Shown here piece after piece: positions 35,444 to 47,694 of a stretch of 64,000 nt of DNA. Below the pieces are notes generated by a model that did not search any database, was not told the origin of the DNA, and saw only the letters and a list, made by a program, of their open reading frames with translations. Position 1 is the first letter of the stretch; every line of letters begins with the position of its first letter. This stretch comes from Gnetum montanum (lineage: Eukaryota > Streptophyta > Gnetopsida > Gnetales > Gnetaceae). The stretch lies in contig MNCI01037516.1 in assembly GCA_015680685.1 (NCBI GenBank), positions 387,429 to 451,428 of the forward strand. The letters are read 5' to 3'. Made by a program: the position numbers and the translations under genes.

Positions 35444-36314
35444 TGATGAAGTGTATTTCATCTGGCTCCAATATCAAAGTGTTGATATCGAATACCCAAT
35501 ATTGGGGACTAAGAAGTGATGTCGAATATATGATAATGTGGGATATGTGCTGACCTATAAATATAACATTTGGATGCATGGTTTGGGAGTCTTGGTCATA
35601 GTGTAGTAGAGCTTTTGCAGTTTTTCTTTCCCAAAGTTAGAATATTTTCCCAAGTGCCTATAGTAGGAGTCATTGAGTATATGAATATTTATTTGAGTAC
35701 TATTATACTTGAGCATGGCGGTGTGTGTGGAAATAAAGACAAGCTTTCTAATAAACCTTGAAACACTTTTGCTAGATTAAACATTTTCTTCATACATTCA
35801 ATTTTTATGCAATTTCCTGTAATGTTTTAAGTAATTAAGGTAAGCTAAGCTAGATAAAATAACAATTAATTAAGCACATTAGTAAGTATGACCTTTTCGA
35901 GCATGTGCATGATGCTTGGTAATCTTAGTAATGCTTAACATTTGGTAACCTAGCAGCATTATATGTGTTCATGATGTGTATAGAAAGTGGGACCAGATGC
36001 CTATGTTAGGATTAGTTAGACATTGGTTAGTTAGTTAGATTGAATTAACAATTTAATTTATTCCTTTAATCCTTTATTTTAAGAACACAAAGCATAAAAT
36101 ATAAAAATAATAAAAATCATATGCCTGAATTACACTTAATCATACCTTTGCATATCACAAGTGTAATTGGAAAGACAACGAATGATTGTTACGGCAAGTT
36201 CACTTCATAGAGGCTAGTGTACCAGAAGATAAATGGTCCACAAAATTCAACCAGATCATGTGTGAATGCTTAGTGATTTGTATGGTTGAGTGTAGGGATA
36301 TTCATCGCTTATTA
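35444..36314 (+). repeat. 3' LTR of element B (871 bp)
   Basis: TGATGAAGTGTAT...CGCTTATTA. The last bases are TTATTA where other copies have TCATCA (two C-to-T changes). The position is fixed by the ATAAT duplication at 36315. TATAAATA lies at 35556-35563. Pairs with 12972-13789. Confidence 0.9.
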
Positions 36315-36319
36315 ATAAT

Positions 36320-36850
36320 AATCTTAAACAATGTTGCCCTATTATGATCCACTTATAGGAACATATACATTAAACCTAGAGTTCATCAAAAAGTAAATGC
36401 ATATGAGGTTACCTTATCAACAAGGTAACTATCAAGAATAGTCATATTATCCAAGTTGAACTCATTCTTAATCTTAAAACAAACCTACAAATAATAGCCA
36501 TATTATTGAATTGGGACTCATCTTCAATCTTAGGAGAAATATCACTAGTAGTGGTAAAGTCCATAGTCATGAGGAATGTCATCATTAAGGAAACAACATC
36601 CCTATAGACAACTAGATCCATATGGATACTATGTACAACAACCTGGTTCACTAGGAAGTGCTTCTACTCATACCTCTTACCATTACTCTCCTAGAAAATA
36701 TCATAGATCCACAACTTCACAAGCAGATTTGCCATCTTGTATTGCTTGTCAACCCATGTAACACACTTAGAAGCATTCTAATTCACTTCTTTAAGTACCA
36801 TTACCACCAATGTGAGGAGAACTGCCAATTCAACCTTAGCAAAAGAATGT
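36320..36850 (+). pseudogene. gag: gag of element A, part 3
   Basis: The knuckle region split at 12971 resumes here, then a Tyr/Gln/Pro-rich tail, for example QHPYRQLDPYGYYVQQPGS near 36600-36660, parallel to QYPYRQPDPYGYYVQQ of F at 2119-2166. Confidence 0.75.
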
Positions 36851-36999
36851 AATAAGGACCATTAATACATAATTAGAGGACATTACCAACAACTATGAAT
36901 CTAAATTGAAGAAACATCCTTTTTTAAGGATAATTAGGACTAGAACTTCATCTAACCCAGTCAATATACATATTGCTATAACTCTAGCCCTAGTTTACA

Positions 37000-37540
37000 C
37001 AACACTAAGTTCATTCACAGAAGCCATGCTTCATTAAAGACAACAAAAATACCATAATTGTCATGCTTACACAAATGATAAGGAATTGGATCAAAGTAGG
37101 TATGCTTCCCAAGAAGAGAATATATCTTGGAAATCCTTTAATATACATTTTGATACTAAGAAATGTGTTGTGTAAAGCTCTACTTGATTCATAATCAAGA
37201 GTAACTCTCATCTCTCAAGATATGTATAAGACATGCAATCTATCATCATTGAAGAACTATAAAGTTAGATTAGAGTTAGCAGATTAATCCATTGTAGTTC
37301 CTTTATATTAAGTGGAAAATGTTGTGATCATCATCAATGGATAGTCCAACCCTATAGATTTCTTAGCAATTCATGGAAGCAGCATGGCTTAGCATGATTG
37401 ATGCTAAGTTAAGAATTTGAGATTTATCCTTAGAAATTTCCAAGGAATATGAGAAAGAAGTCATACAAAAAAAAACACAAACAAATAGTTCCATGTATCA
37501 CCTACAATGGTAGGTGGTGTAATTACATGTAGAAAGTATG
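37000..37540 (+). pseudogene. pro: protease of element A
   Basis: CKALLDS followed by a stop and RVTLISQDMYKTCNLSSLK at 37170-37250, then LRFILRNFQGI. The Gly of the active-site DSG is missing because of a stop. It ends near 37537 with the ITCRKYG block. Confidence 0.65.
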
Positions 37541-37679
37541 GACAATTAAATAAAGAAGTATTTTAGCATGTAAAACATGTGTAGAAGAAGTGTGTATTTA
37601 AAAAGATGCATGTATATAATAGCTACAAAGTGAGTAGGTTTCTAGTGGCTAATAATTAGAGAAGAATGTAAGTTAAAAA

Positions 37680-40260
37680 TATGCATGGAACTAGTAAAAC
37701 AACTCATGAGTGCCTATATGAGAAAAATGAATGTATTAGAATGGGTAAGATTATAACTTTCTCATGCATAATTTTAAGAAGAAGATAATATGGATTGGGT
37801 GAAGTTGAAAACCCCAAATAAGATAGATCTAGATCACATAGAATTAAAGACATTACTAGACTCACTAGAATATGTATTTTTGAATAATGATAAATTGGTA
37901 ATAGTTAATGCTACCTCGATAATAGAATAGGAACACTAGTTTCTAGAGGTAATTAACAAATGATCTGTAGTCTTTGTATGGTCATACAATGAGATCATAG
38001 AAATTGATCCACATTGATCCATGCATTTATCATTATCAAATTTACATTAGTCTAATAGTTAAACCTCCTTGCCAACCACAACAAAGATTGAATCTAAAGT
38101 TGAAAGAAGTAGTTAAGTAATTTCTTGAGAAGTTGTTAAAGATAGGATTCATCTATCCTATTATTGATGAAGCACTAAAAAGTTGATGCATCGACGCCAT
38201 GTATACAAGGCCCCATATATGCGATCACGTCGATGCAGCCTTGTCAACGCATCCGTCCATGGGTTGATGTGGCCCCATTAACATGGAGCCTGTTTTAGCC
38301 TTTAAATAAGTGGGCTTCTACCACATTTAGGTACCTCTTTGGTAGTTGTAATGAAGCTCTTGCAGTTTGTTTCCATGAAAGTTAGAATATTTTCCAAGTG
38401 CCCACAGTAGGTGTAAGAAAGATGTCCGACTCTTTATTTGAGCGCTGATGTACTTAAGCCCTTTGGCGTGAACAACAATAAAGACAAGCTTTTCAAGCAT
38501 TCCTTGCAGCAATTGGACTTAGTCATTTGATGCATTTAATAGTTTAATATTTCTATGCTTTAATAATTCCTTAAGTTTCTGTTGTTATTAATTTAATGGC
38601 CATTGCTTTCTTATAGTTTATAAAAACCATAAGTACGACCATCTTGAACATAAACCCAACACTTGGCAACCTAGTGACACTTAATGTCTGGTAACCCAGT
38701 AGTGGCTAGGGGATGCTCAGGATATGCACGAAAGATGGGATCAGATACTTATGCTAGGAAGAATTAAGATATAGATTAGGATAACTATAGATTACGTAAT
38801 ATTCCATTCTTTACTTTCCATTTCAAGAATTAGCTGCTAGAAGATAAAGTAAAAAAGCCATAAAAATCATTTGTCTCAATCTCACTTAACCATTGTAATT
38901 AGAACATCACAAGTGAGATTGGGAAGACAATGACCGTTCTAACCCAAGGTTTTTTTGGTTAGGGTCTAGTGTATGCAAAGTGCTTACAATCTACAGAATT
39001 CGACTGAGTCGCATGTGAACGCCCATGATTTGCATGGTTGGACGTAGGGGTACCTAGCCACTCATCAATTATGAATAGCGAGGGGGAGTATCCACTTTTT
39101 CCAAGAAGGGTAGTATGTAGGGGGTTTGTATAGACTTTAGGCTATTAAATATTACTACATTCAAAGATCATTTTCCTTTATCATTTGTTGATTAAGTCTT
39201 AGACACAATAGTAGAACATAAGTATTATAGTTTCTTAGATGGATATAGTGGAAATAACTAAATTCAAATAACGCTAAAAGCTCAAGAGAATAGTACTTTT
39301 TCAAGTCCTTAGAGGATCTTTGGATATCAACAAATACCATTTAATCTTTATAATGATCCTACAACATTTTAGAAACTTATCTTTAAAATACTCAAAAAAT
39401 GGATTGATAATGGAGTGGAGGCATTTATGGATGATTTCCTCAAATATGATTTTGACTTGAATAGGTCTTACACCACCTTAAGTAATTATTAAAGAGATGT
39501 GTTGAAATAAATTCAAGGCTTAATTATCAAAATAATCACTTGATGGTCTAAAAAGGAATAGTTCTTGGACACAAAATTTTAAAGAAAGAAATCAAGGTGG
39601 ATCTAGAAAAAATAAGAGTAATTTAAGGCATTAATTAGATGTCATAGATAGTTAAAGATGTTAGATCATTTTTAGGACATATTAGGTACTATAAAATATT
39701 CACTAAGAATTTCTCAAAGATTACTAAACCATGGGTGAAATTAACTTAGAAAGATGCACTATTTATTTGGTCAAAAGAATGTGAAAACACATTTGAGAGT
39801 CTAAAAGAAGCTAGTTGAGACTTCAATTTTACAAACGTTGAATTGGATGAGACCTTTTCACATAATGACTAATATGTCCAATTACACATTAAGAGTTGTA
39901 CTTACACAATTAGATGATAAAAAATGATCATATTATATTTATTATGTAAGTCAAAGCATAACAGGAGTATAACTCAAGTATATGGCAATGGAAAAAGAGT
40001 TAATGATACTGATGTATGCTTCGAAAACATTTTGATACTATGTGCTTGATTATCCTATCTATGCACACACTAATCATAGCACCCTCAAATTCTTAATAAA
40101 AAAACCTATAGTGGATCCTTGTGTTATATGATGACTTGTGATGTTATAGAAATTTGATCTTATAATGATTGATTGTAAAAGGTACCAAAAATATTGTAGC
40201 ATATCATTTATCTTAGTTAAGACGGAAAAAAGAAGATGAAGAAGAACCTTTATCTAATCA
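37680..40260 (+). pseudogene. pol: reverse transcriptase-RNase H of element A, split by a solo LTR
   Basis: The linker and RT start at 37680-38164 (LLKIGFIYPII), then after the solo LTR ICIDFRLLNITTFKDHFPL, YYSFLDGYSGNN, IPFNLYNDPTTF and VEAFMDDFLKYDF near 39410-39460. An RNase H remnant lies at 39840-40210 (MAMEKELMILMYASK-like). Heavily AT-shifted with many stops, the most decayed pol of the window. Confidence 0.8.
38165..39067 (+). mobile_element. solo LTR of the C family inserted in A's RT
   Basis: TGATGAAGCAC...CCACTCATCA, 903 bp, flanked by ATTAT at 38160-38164 and 39068-39072. It aligns with the LTRs of C in reverse orientation (CCCACAGTAGGTGTAAGAAAG, GGTGTGAAC-type and GGATGCTCAGG blocks). 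No internal sequence remains, as expected after unequal recombination between two LTRs. Confidence 0.9.
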
Positions 40261-40369
40261 ATTTCTAGATGAATGATTATTTACAAAAGCATTTTGCAAA
40301 AACTATAGAAAAAAGAAATCATGGCTAGTAGATTACCTTGTTTTCTCACCACTCATGAAATCCTTATTG

Positions 40370-41490
40370 AATGTGATAAAGAAAAGAAATAATAATTTCT
40401 TCATCAAGATAACTATTTTATGGAAATTAAAGGTAATATTTACAAAATTGGTATTAATGGCTTGATTAGATGTGTTCTAGAGGAAAAATAAACTACAAAT
40501 TTTACAAAATATACAGTCTAGACCATGTGATGGCCATTATGTAGGAAGAAGTATAACCATAGAAGTTTTTATGGCTAGATATTTTTTGCTCAATATGTTT
40601 AGGGATGCACACATGTTTGCACAATCTTATGAGAGGTTTCAAAGAGATGAAGGAATCTTAGCCAGATATGAAGGACTGCAACAATGGATAAAATTGTTAA
40701 AAGCATTTGATATATGGGGAATTGATTTTATAGGATCCATCATGCATATGTCAAATGAGAATTGATACATTATAGTTATCATTAATTATTGTATGAAATG
40801 GGTAGAAGTTGCTACAACAAAGGATTGCACAATAGCAACAACAACAAAATTTTTTAACAACCTTTGATAAACTAATTTAGAGTTCCAAGAACATTAATTT
40901 TTATTAATGAAATTCATTTCACATAAGCTACATTCAAGGAGCTTATGCAACAACTTGGGGTTGAGCATAAATTAGCCACTCCATATCATACCCAAGCTAA
41001 TGAATAGGCAAAAGTAGCAAATACAAAAATCACATGAATTCTAACATGAACAATAAGTTGTTATAGAATATGCTTTGTAGGCTTATCATTTAGCATGAAA
41101 ACTTACTATAGAATATTCATCATACATTGTAGTAGATGGTAAACTACCTACCCTATCAATTCAAGTTTAACTCTATACAGTAACCACCACATGTAACTTA
41201 GATATAGATATTGATTTATCTCACAAAGAATACTCAACGAATCTAAACTTGCGAGGTGAGAACCACTTGGTAGCCTTGATGTTTAATGAAATCCATAAGA
41301 ACTATGATACTTGCATAATGCAAGAAAATATAAAAGTAAGAGACAAGATTCTTTATTATAATCCTTATCAAGTGCCCCACCATACCAAGTTCTAAACATT
41401 GTGAACGGGGCCCTACATTATTTACACTACATATAAATTAGGTATCATGTACATCTACCACCTAAACAAAATCATTAAAGCTTATTTTAG
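40370..41490 (+). pseudogene. int: integrase of element A
   Basis: GGHYVGRSITIEVFMARYF with the His pair, FDIWGIDFIGSIMHMSNEN at 40704-40765, VIINYCMKWVEVATT, then a core with NEIHFT where SDNGTHF is expected and HTQANExAKVANT. Its C-terminal domain (VPHHTKF-like) ends near 41490. Catalytic residues are lost. Confidence 0.75.
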
Positions 41491-42350
41491 TTAATATTCA
41501 ATGGGTCAAATCATCTAGAGAAGCCCAACAGTCTTTGACTTCTTACATGACATTCACTAAAATCATAACCCACTTAATTGTTTATATCTCCTCAAACCTC
41601 AGTTTTGGGGGAACTATATATCATAATTAGGCCTTGTGAAAGTAGTGTTTTTACAATTTTTTTATCTTACAAATTTCTTGAAATTTTTCATGATTTCTTG
41701 ACAATCTTTCAATTCCTAGATATCTTTCTATTCTTAATATGTTTTTCCTATTCTTTAATATCTTCCATTCTTTATATATATTCCATTTTTAAGGTTATCT
41801 ATTTTGAATAATGTGCATATCTTTATTATTTCCGTTAATAAAACATTAATAACGTATATGATATCACTTTACTTTTGAGAATTTTGTTCTATGTTATTAG
41901 ATAATTGAAGAATTAATTCTACTCAAAGTGAGATGACATAATCCATTCTTTGTTTTTAATAATAAGAGGTTCATTCCATGGGTATAATATATTTCTTATC
42001 ACATGAAAACCTAAGAAAAATTATTATCATTAATCTTAAAAGTAAGATGAAGGACCAAGAAGGATGGATAAGGATGTGACATCAAGGGGATTTGTAGATT
42101 ATTTGACTTTTACCTTGTGTTTCCATTAATATCATGTTTAATATATTCACATTTATGCTTCTTAACTAGTGGAAATACAACAATGTAAGGTTGTTATGAT
42201 ACTATAAAGACACGCTACACATGCTTGAAGGTAGTCGTTTAGCAAAGGAAATGTAATAATAATTAATTAATTCAAATAAAAAACAACCATTCTTGGAGTA
42301 CCACTCGGCAGATATGTAACTCATGCCTTAAGGTAGGCTACTGTCAAGAA
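41491..42350 (+). other. 3' non-coding region of element A, first part
   Basis: No gene is seen. Homologous landmarks: a T-rich stretch at 41640-41810, GTGACATCAAGGGGATT near 42077, and a decayed ATGTAACTCATGCCTTAAGG near 42316 that matches CATGTTACCCATGCCTGAAGG of B. Confidence 0.55.
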
Positions 42351-43599
42351 TTCTATAGTTGCTTGTGTTAACTTTTGAGGTATCCTTTTAAGGGTCTAGA
42401 AGATGTGTAGCTTATATACTAAGGTATCAATCTTGAAAATGATGAGGAAAAGAGTATTCCTTAATCAAGCTCCTAGAAATTCTGAAACTAGAAGCTTGAA
42501 CAGTAAAAGAAAAAATGCTTGTATCTTCTATAAAATTAGGAGTTAGCCTTTAATCTATATATATTTGAAATATTTTAAACATTTTCTACAACATTAAATC
42601 AAGAAATAAATAAAAAACCAACAAAAAAGATGATTTTAAGGCTACTCTTTAAGGGCTAGCTAAAAATGCACAAAATATAATTATGCAGATTTATCACTCT
42701 ATATTTCTATTACTAGACATAATCTTTAGTTGAAATCTGAGCTAGATGTAGCCAAATGTGTTGGGTTTCAAATTCAATGGGAATGATTCAAAAAGTATAA
42801 GAAATGATAGTGTTATCTATAAATTACATAGTATTTTCTTGCCTTAGTTTTGTATAGAAACAAAAAGTAGAAATTATAGATCTCATATCTCACTTAATAA
42901 AAAAAAATATTTGCATGAAAGTATAACAAAAGAATGACACTAATTTTAACTTTCAAATGGAATAAGAATCACTTAAAAATATACAATAATGAGGAAGATC
43001 TAATAGATTTATTAGTTACCACTTTTTTAGGATTTTGACAAGTTGGGAAAACAACATAAACTTGCAGTGAAGGGCTTGATACTATGAATGATAAAAAACT
43101 TAAAACAAAAAAAAATTAAAATGAGAATAAAAAATCTTAAAATAGAAAGTAAAATTATAGAAGTAATGGAACACTCAAAACTAAGAATACTCCTTAACAA
43201 AGGACACTTCTCATGCAAATGAAGCTCCCATAAGCCTTCTTATATATGAGTTGGACACATTATTGGTGGAAGAGAGGAAATCTAATTTAGCAAATTTTTA
43301 ATTGAGGGATGAGATGTAAAGAAGAAATTGAAACGATCAAGTCAAGATGCATGGTTGACTCTCAACCATCTAACACACCTACCATAATTTTTAATTTGGA
43401 GAATTATCTCATGTATCTACACACATGATTCTCCTATTTTCCCCTTCTCTTTCCTTTAATTTTTAAAACTACAAATAGATAACATAAGAACTATAGTACC
43501 TCAAAGATAGTAAGACATGTCCCTACCAATAAATACAATAACAATAATAATAAACTTATTCAAGCTTCCCAAAGAAAACGAAAGCCTACATAGGCTCTA
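42351..43599. other. unassigned AT-rich segment inside element A
   Basis: Aligns with no other element in the window. B passes directly from the block matching 42340 to the block matching about 43700. No coding potential is convincing. No terminal repeats or target duplication were found by eye. It could be an old insertion or a diverged part of A. Confidence 0.4.
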
Positions 43600-44028
43600 T
43601 AACTAACAAGTTGGACTAATTTCATCATGTGACTAGAAAGACATGTGATCCATGTCTAAAGATACACCACTGATGGAGTTAGCATTGGTTATGTAGCTAG
43701 AAAGATATGTGATCCATGCTTGAATATGCTTCACTAACTAATGACTATAGATAATAAATTTTAAAAGCTAATGATTAATCAGTTATTCCAAATTTTTAAT
43801 TTCTCTTTATGCAGTGATGTTGTATCAACATGGTGATTGGTAGGAACCATGCTATTAGTCTTAGAAGATATAATGCGATGTTATTGATAAGGGGATTAGA
43901 CTTGGTTTGAACTCCTATTGATGGGTGTAGTGATTAAATTAACCATGCATAACACTTGGGATTCATTATAATCATGGTATGGCACCTCATTTCCCATTTT
44001 GTATGATCCCGATATTGTTTATCGTAGT
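43600..44028 (+). other. 3' non-coding region of element A, last part, with a short tandem duplication
   Basis: Two imperfect copies of CTAGAAAGA(C/T)ATGTGATCCATG lie at about 43631 and 43699. GATCCCGATATTGTTTATCG near 44006 matches CCCGATATTATTGTAAGG of F, which lies about 40 bp before the purine tract. A's purine tract and 3' LTR must therefore lie beyond the insertions, outside the window. Confidence 0.5.
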
Positions 44029-44581
44029 TGATGAGCAGCGAGGTACCTCCTATGCCCAACCATATGAATCATAAGCGTTCACACACGATTTGGTTGAATC
44101 CTATGGATGGGACTAGTTGTGGAATCTAGATTGTTATGTCTTGATCTTAGTTTGCTATCTTCCCACTTGGACTAGTGGTAGCTTTGTCACGTATGGTTTA
44201 GTCCAAAGTAAGGCATATGATAATTAATGTTGTTTTGACCTTATGCTACTCCTAATGATAATAGAGAAATCAATTACTTAATCTAATTAAGAACATAAAT
44301 TAATGTCTAAACTAGCCTATATGTAATGAGTGTCCCTTCCCAACTTGCTGTATAGGTCTTGAACCCACATATCCACTACTAGGATTACCAAGAGAATATG
44401 GGTTTATGCTTGAAACTGGTCACACTCATTTTGCCAATTCACTAATATGTATGGAAACATAAATATTAACTAAGTACAAAAAATGTAAATTGCATTAAAA
44501 GTAAATTTAATCTAAGTTAAAGTGCTGCAATGAATAAGAATCAATCTTGATCTTATTTCCATTCATGGAATGTGTCTAGGT
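44029..44581 (-). repeat. LTR of element E (Athila-like), truncated by D
   Basis: TGATGAGCAGCGAGGTACCTC then TATGCCCAACCATATGAATCA is the same reverse-oriented LTR end as in C (TGATGAGTGGCTAGGTACCCC). It is preceded by GTAGT, a possible target duplication within A. The sequence then diverges from C's LTR and is cut at 44581 where D begins. Whether E is a solo LTR or a full element cannot be seen. Confidence 0.7.
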
Positions 44582-46890
44582 TGAAACACCATCAATTTTG
44601 GGACTCTCATGATTCAACACAGTTCCAAAATTTTGGCAAGGATCTTTGCGAGACTACTTCTGGGCTTGCCCACCACCCTCTACAGCATAGTCAACGTAGC
44701 ACCTAGTCATGAGGCTAGTCATCATGAAAGAGGCACTAGGGATGGACCATATAGTTCATTAAATTTTCTATCTGTCGGACCATCAAGCTCACTACGCTCT
44801 CTAGCCTGCCTAGCTTGACAAATGTCCTGGTTGATGGTCCATCCAAGTGCCAAGCTAGGAGCTGTCAAAGGTGTTTATGATGGACTAGATAGTTTGGCAA
44901 GTTTTCTAATGATGGGACCTGCTACGCTGCATAGCGTAGCAGGCCATGTGGTTACTGATCAGATGAAAAAGATGCAATTTGCATACACTCAGTCCTCAAA
45001 GGTGACTGCATTGCTTCATTCCTGAAGTGTGACCAACATAACAAGGAAAAAACATGGCAATTGTTACAAAAGTTGTTCCATTTTGGGTGCTATGCTATGC
45101 TATGCTACACTATGTAGCACAACGTAGCTGGACAAGACAATCTTTTCCCAAACTGCCTTGACACGAGAAACAAAATTGACCTTGCTTCAACCAGAAAAAA
45201 TGCTTGTTTTACTGCCACCCCAAGACATGATCGACATCCCATGATAGAATGCTTGCAAAGTGAGTTAAAATTCAAGCCAAAACTGGATGCTACAGTATGC
45301 TATGCTACACAATGTAGTACAGTGTAGCAGGATGACAATGCAAGAAAATATTTCGACAAGCTGTTCTAGCGAAAGAATTGCACTTGGCCACGCTTCGACC
45401 TCCAAAACTACCTATCCCACTTTGCCCTCAAGTCTTGATCAAAGTCTCCTAGCAAAGCATTGTAGGTTTTGACTCAAATTCATGCCAGACTGATTGCTAC
45501 GTTGTGCTACGCTACATAGCATAGCATAGCGTAGAAAGGATTCAGAGCCTAAAAATGTCCCAAGGATGAAATCAGCAGATCCTAGGATCTTTCAACATGA
45601 AAAACAAGGTTGCCAATTATTGAAGTTGCTTGCCTAACCAGGCATCTGAATCATATTTTCAGTTATCTACACAAAATTCATGCAAAAGAGGAGTGCTACA
45701 CTATGCTACGCTGTATAGTGTAGTAGGAAAAGTGTTCATGCTATGCCACTATGCTCGGTAGTGTAGATAGTGTAATACTCCTAGAGAAGCCTTAAGACAT
45801 TGCCAGAAGTTCTAGAATTTGGTTGGCGATGGTCATCTCTGCTCCAGCATCTCCTTGACAAATAAGATCAATAGTTTGCTTTGTTTTGCATCCCCTGTTG
45901 AGCCCCGAAATTGTCTCTACACTTGTCCCTACTTGTAAGAGAGGGGAAGACCTGGTCCTAGAGTGTAGGCTCTACTTTGCATTTGATGTTAGCAGTTTTT
46001 GTAAAAAATTAGCAATCCCCTAGATTTCGGCACATGTAGTTTGAATGGTATGGTCATGGCGTAGTAGATTTCACTTCCCACCTTGTTCCACTCGGCTTAG
46101 CATGTCAGTGTAACACTGCAGCATAGCACTACACGTCAGTGTAGCACATCCATAATTTGTGCCATGTGGGATCCAAGACACGTGGCATCCAAACCACATC
46201 TTTCTCCTACTCTTGGCCCTATAAATGCCCTAGCAGAAAATGTTCAAGTGGTTGGCTTTATGGTGATTGGCTTCTAGAGATTAGTATTTTGGTAATTGGT
46301 CTTCTCGTAATTAGCTTTCACAAGGAGGTTGGCGAGTAAAAGGTTGGTGAGCAGCAAACCCCTACAGCAGTACTTCCTGGATCTCTTTTCAACCCAGCGT
46401 AACAGCCCAACAAGCACCGGCTCATCAGTTCCTATTAACATGCCATTGGCATCAGCCTAGGAGTTGTGACCATATCGCTGCATTATTAGCTATGCCTGTC
46501 CAACACTGTACATTAGTTGTAAGCTTTCATAAGCTAAATAAAGATCAAATCCCCTGATTTTGGGGTGGTGCATTCTCTCACCCAAGTTCTTCTTTCATTT
46601 TGTTGTGGCATATATTTTGCATCATTGTGTATTAGTTCATGCTTATTGCTCATTTACATACTCTGATATACTTTTATTATTTTGTATGCTATGTTTTCCT
46701 TTGTTCTGATTTCTACGTGTCACATTTTAAAACCATTGTTCACAAAAGGTTATTGTACATCGTGTAAGTCCCTGTATGATTGACCAGACTATTCAGGGCA
46801 CCCCATTTCCATTTTCTCCAGCACAACCCTCGCATGGATCTAGGGTTAGGCTATACACCTGATAACCTCTCCTTGCTCCAACCACCGACA
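44582..46890 (+). repeat. 5' LTR of element D (about 2.3 kb)
   Basis: TGAAACACCATCAATTTTGG start; the end is placed at ACCACCGACA before the primer site. It aligns over 1.5 kb with 62509-64000. TATAAAT at 46220-46226 and AATAAA at 46537-46542 define U3, R and U5. U3 is full of GCTACGCTA/TAGCGTAGC-type words (44918-45770). Small frames such as the one at 44609 are repeated in both LTRs and are not genes. The 3' limit is the least certain point. Confidence 0.85.
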
Positions 46891-46910
46891 TTTTTAGACG
46901 TAATAGTTTT

Positions 46911-46928
46911 TGGCACTAGAAGAAGGGC
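46911..46928 (+). promoter_or_regulatory. putative primer binding site of element D
   Basis: TTTTTGGCACTAGAAGAAGGGC lies about 20 bp after the proposed LTR end. TGGC followed by a CTAGAAG(A/G)AGGG-like word resembles primer sites of Tat-lineage plant elements. I cannot assign the tRNA with confidence, and the spacing suggests a short insertion at the LTR edge. Confidence 0.5.
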
Positions 46929-47694
46929 TTGAACCTCCGTGTTTGTTCTTTGTGCCACGGGTAATCCTGCATGTTGTTTGTACCCTGTTGCCAATAACCT
47001 ACTAGCGTAGATGTGACACCCCTATGATTTTCTACGCATTGGGTGGTGTAGATTGGTCACCACGATGGTTCCTCTGGAACCCTGTAGGTCAAAATTCCAA
47101 GATAGTTTACTATGTTATGCCACTTGTGTCCCATGTAGCATGGTGTTTCTATTAGCGTAGTAAGTCCAAAACTATCTATTGTGTCATGCTATCAGTATTC
47201 TATATAGCGTAGTGACTCCACCAGCGTAACGGTTTCTGAACAGTTTATTGTGTTACGTTGACTATCTACTATGTTACGCTAGACCATCTACTAAGTCACG
47301 CTGCCTACTTACCATGCCACACTACCTACATCTCGCGTAGCGTAGCAACCCTGTCAGTGTAGCAGTTCCTACATTATCCACTGTGATATGCTGATTGTCT
47401 ACCACGTTACGCTACCTACGTCCCCTATAGCATAGCGACCCTATCAGTGTAGCAATTTTCAAACTATTTACCGTACTATGCTACCTATCCACTACGTTAC
47501 GTTGCCTGTGTCTTGTGTAGTGTAGTAATCCTATCAGTGTAGCACTTCCACTGTGTTACACTGTCTATTGCGTTACGCTGTGTACTATGTTGCACTGTCT
47601 ACTACGTTACGCTACCATTTAGCATGAAAACCTACTATTTTTCAATTGTTCTCACACGTGTCTCTCCCTCTTACATCTCTTTCATGTAGAAAAG
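46929..47694 (+). other. leader of element D, rich in GTAGC/GCTAC repeats
   Basis: No gene. From 47030 to 47620 it is a string of degenerate units of the type CTACTATGTTACGCTACC and TAGCGTAGCAACCCTATCAGTG, both orientations mixed. An AAAAG precedes the gag ATG. Confidence 0.6.

Larger units (their letters stand above)
12972..36314 (+). mobile_element. Element B: complete Athila-like Ty3/gypsy element, itself interrupted by C
   Basis: Bounded by LTRs 12972-13789 and 35444-36314 and flanked by the duplication ATAAT (12967-12971 and 36315-36319) within A's gag. The order is LTR, primer site, gag, protease, RT-RNaseH, integrase, long 3' non-coding region, purine tract, LTR. Without C it is about 10.1 kb. 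Every coding part carries stops. No extra gene follows integrase, unlike C. Confidence 0.9.

Noticed and set aside
43027-43218. 63-codon Ile/Leu-rich minus-strand frame
   Set aside because: AT-rich sequence with low complexity, no motif, no homologue within the window.
44609-45472. Short frames in the 5' LTR of D, with counterparts at 63178-63399
   Set aside because: They repeat because the LTR repeats; no start context, motif or codon bias suggests genes.
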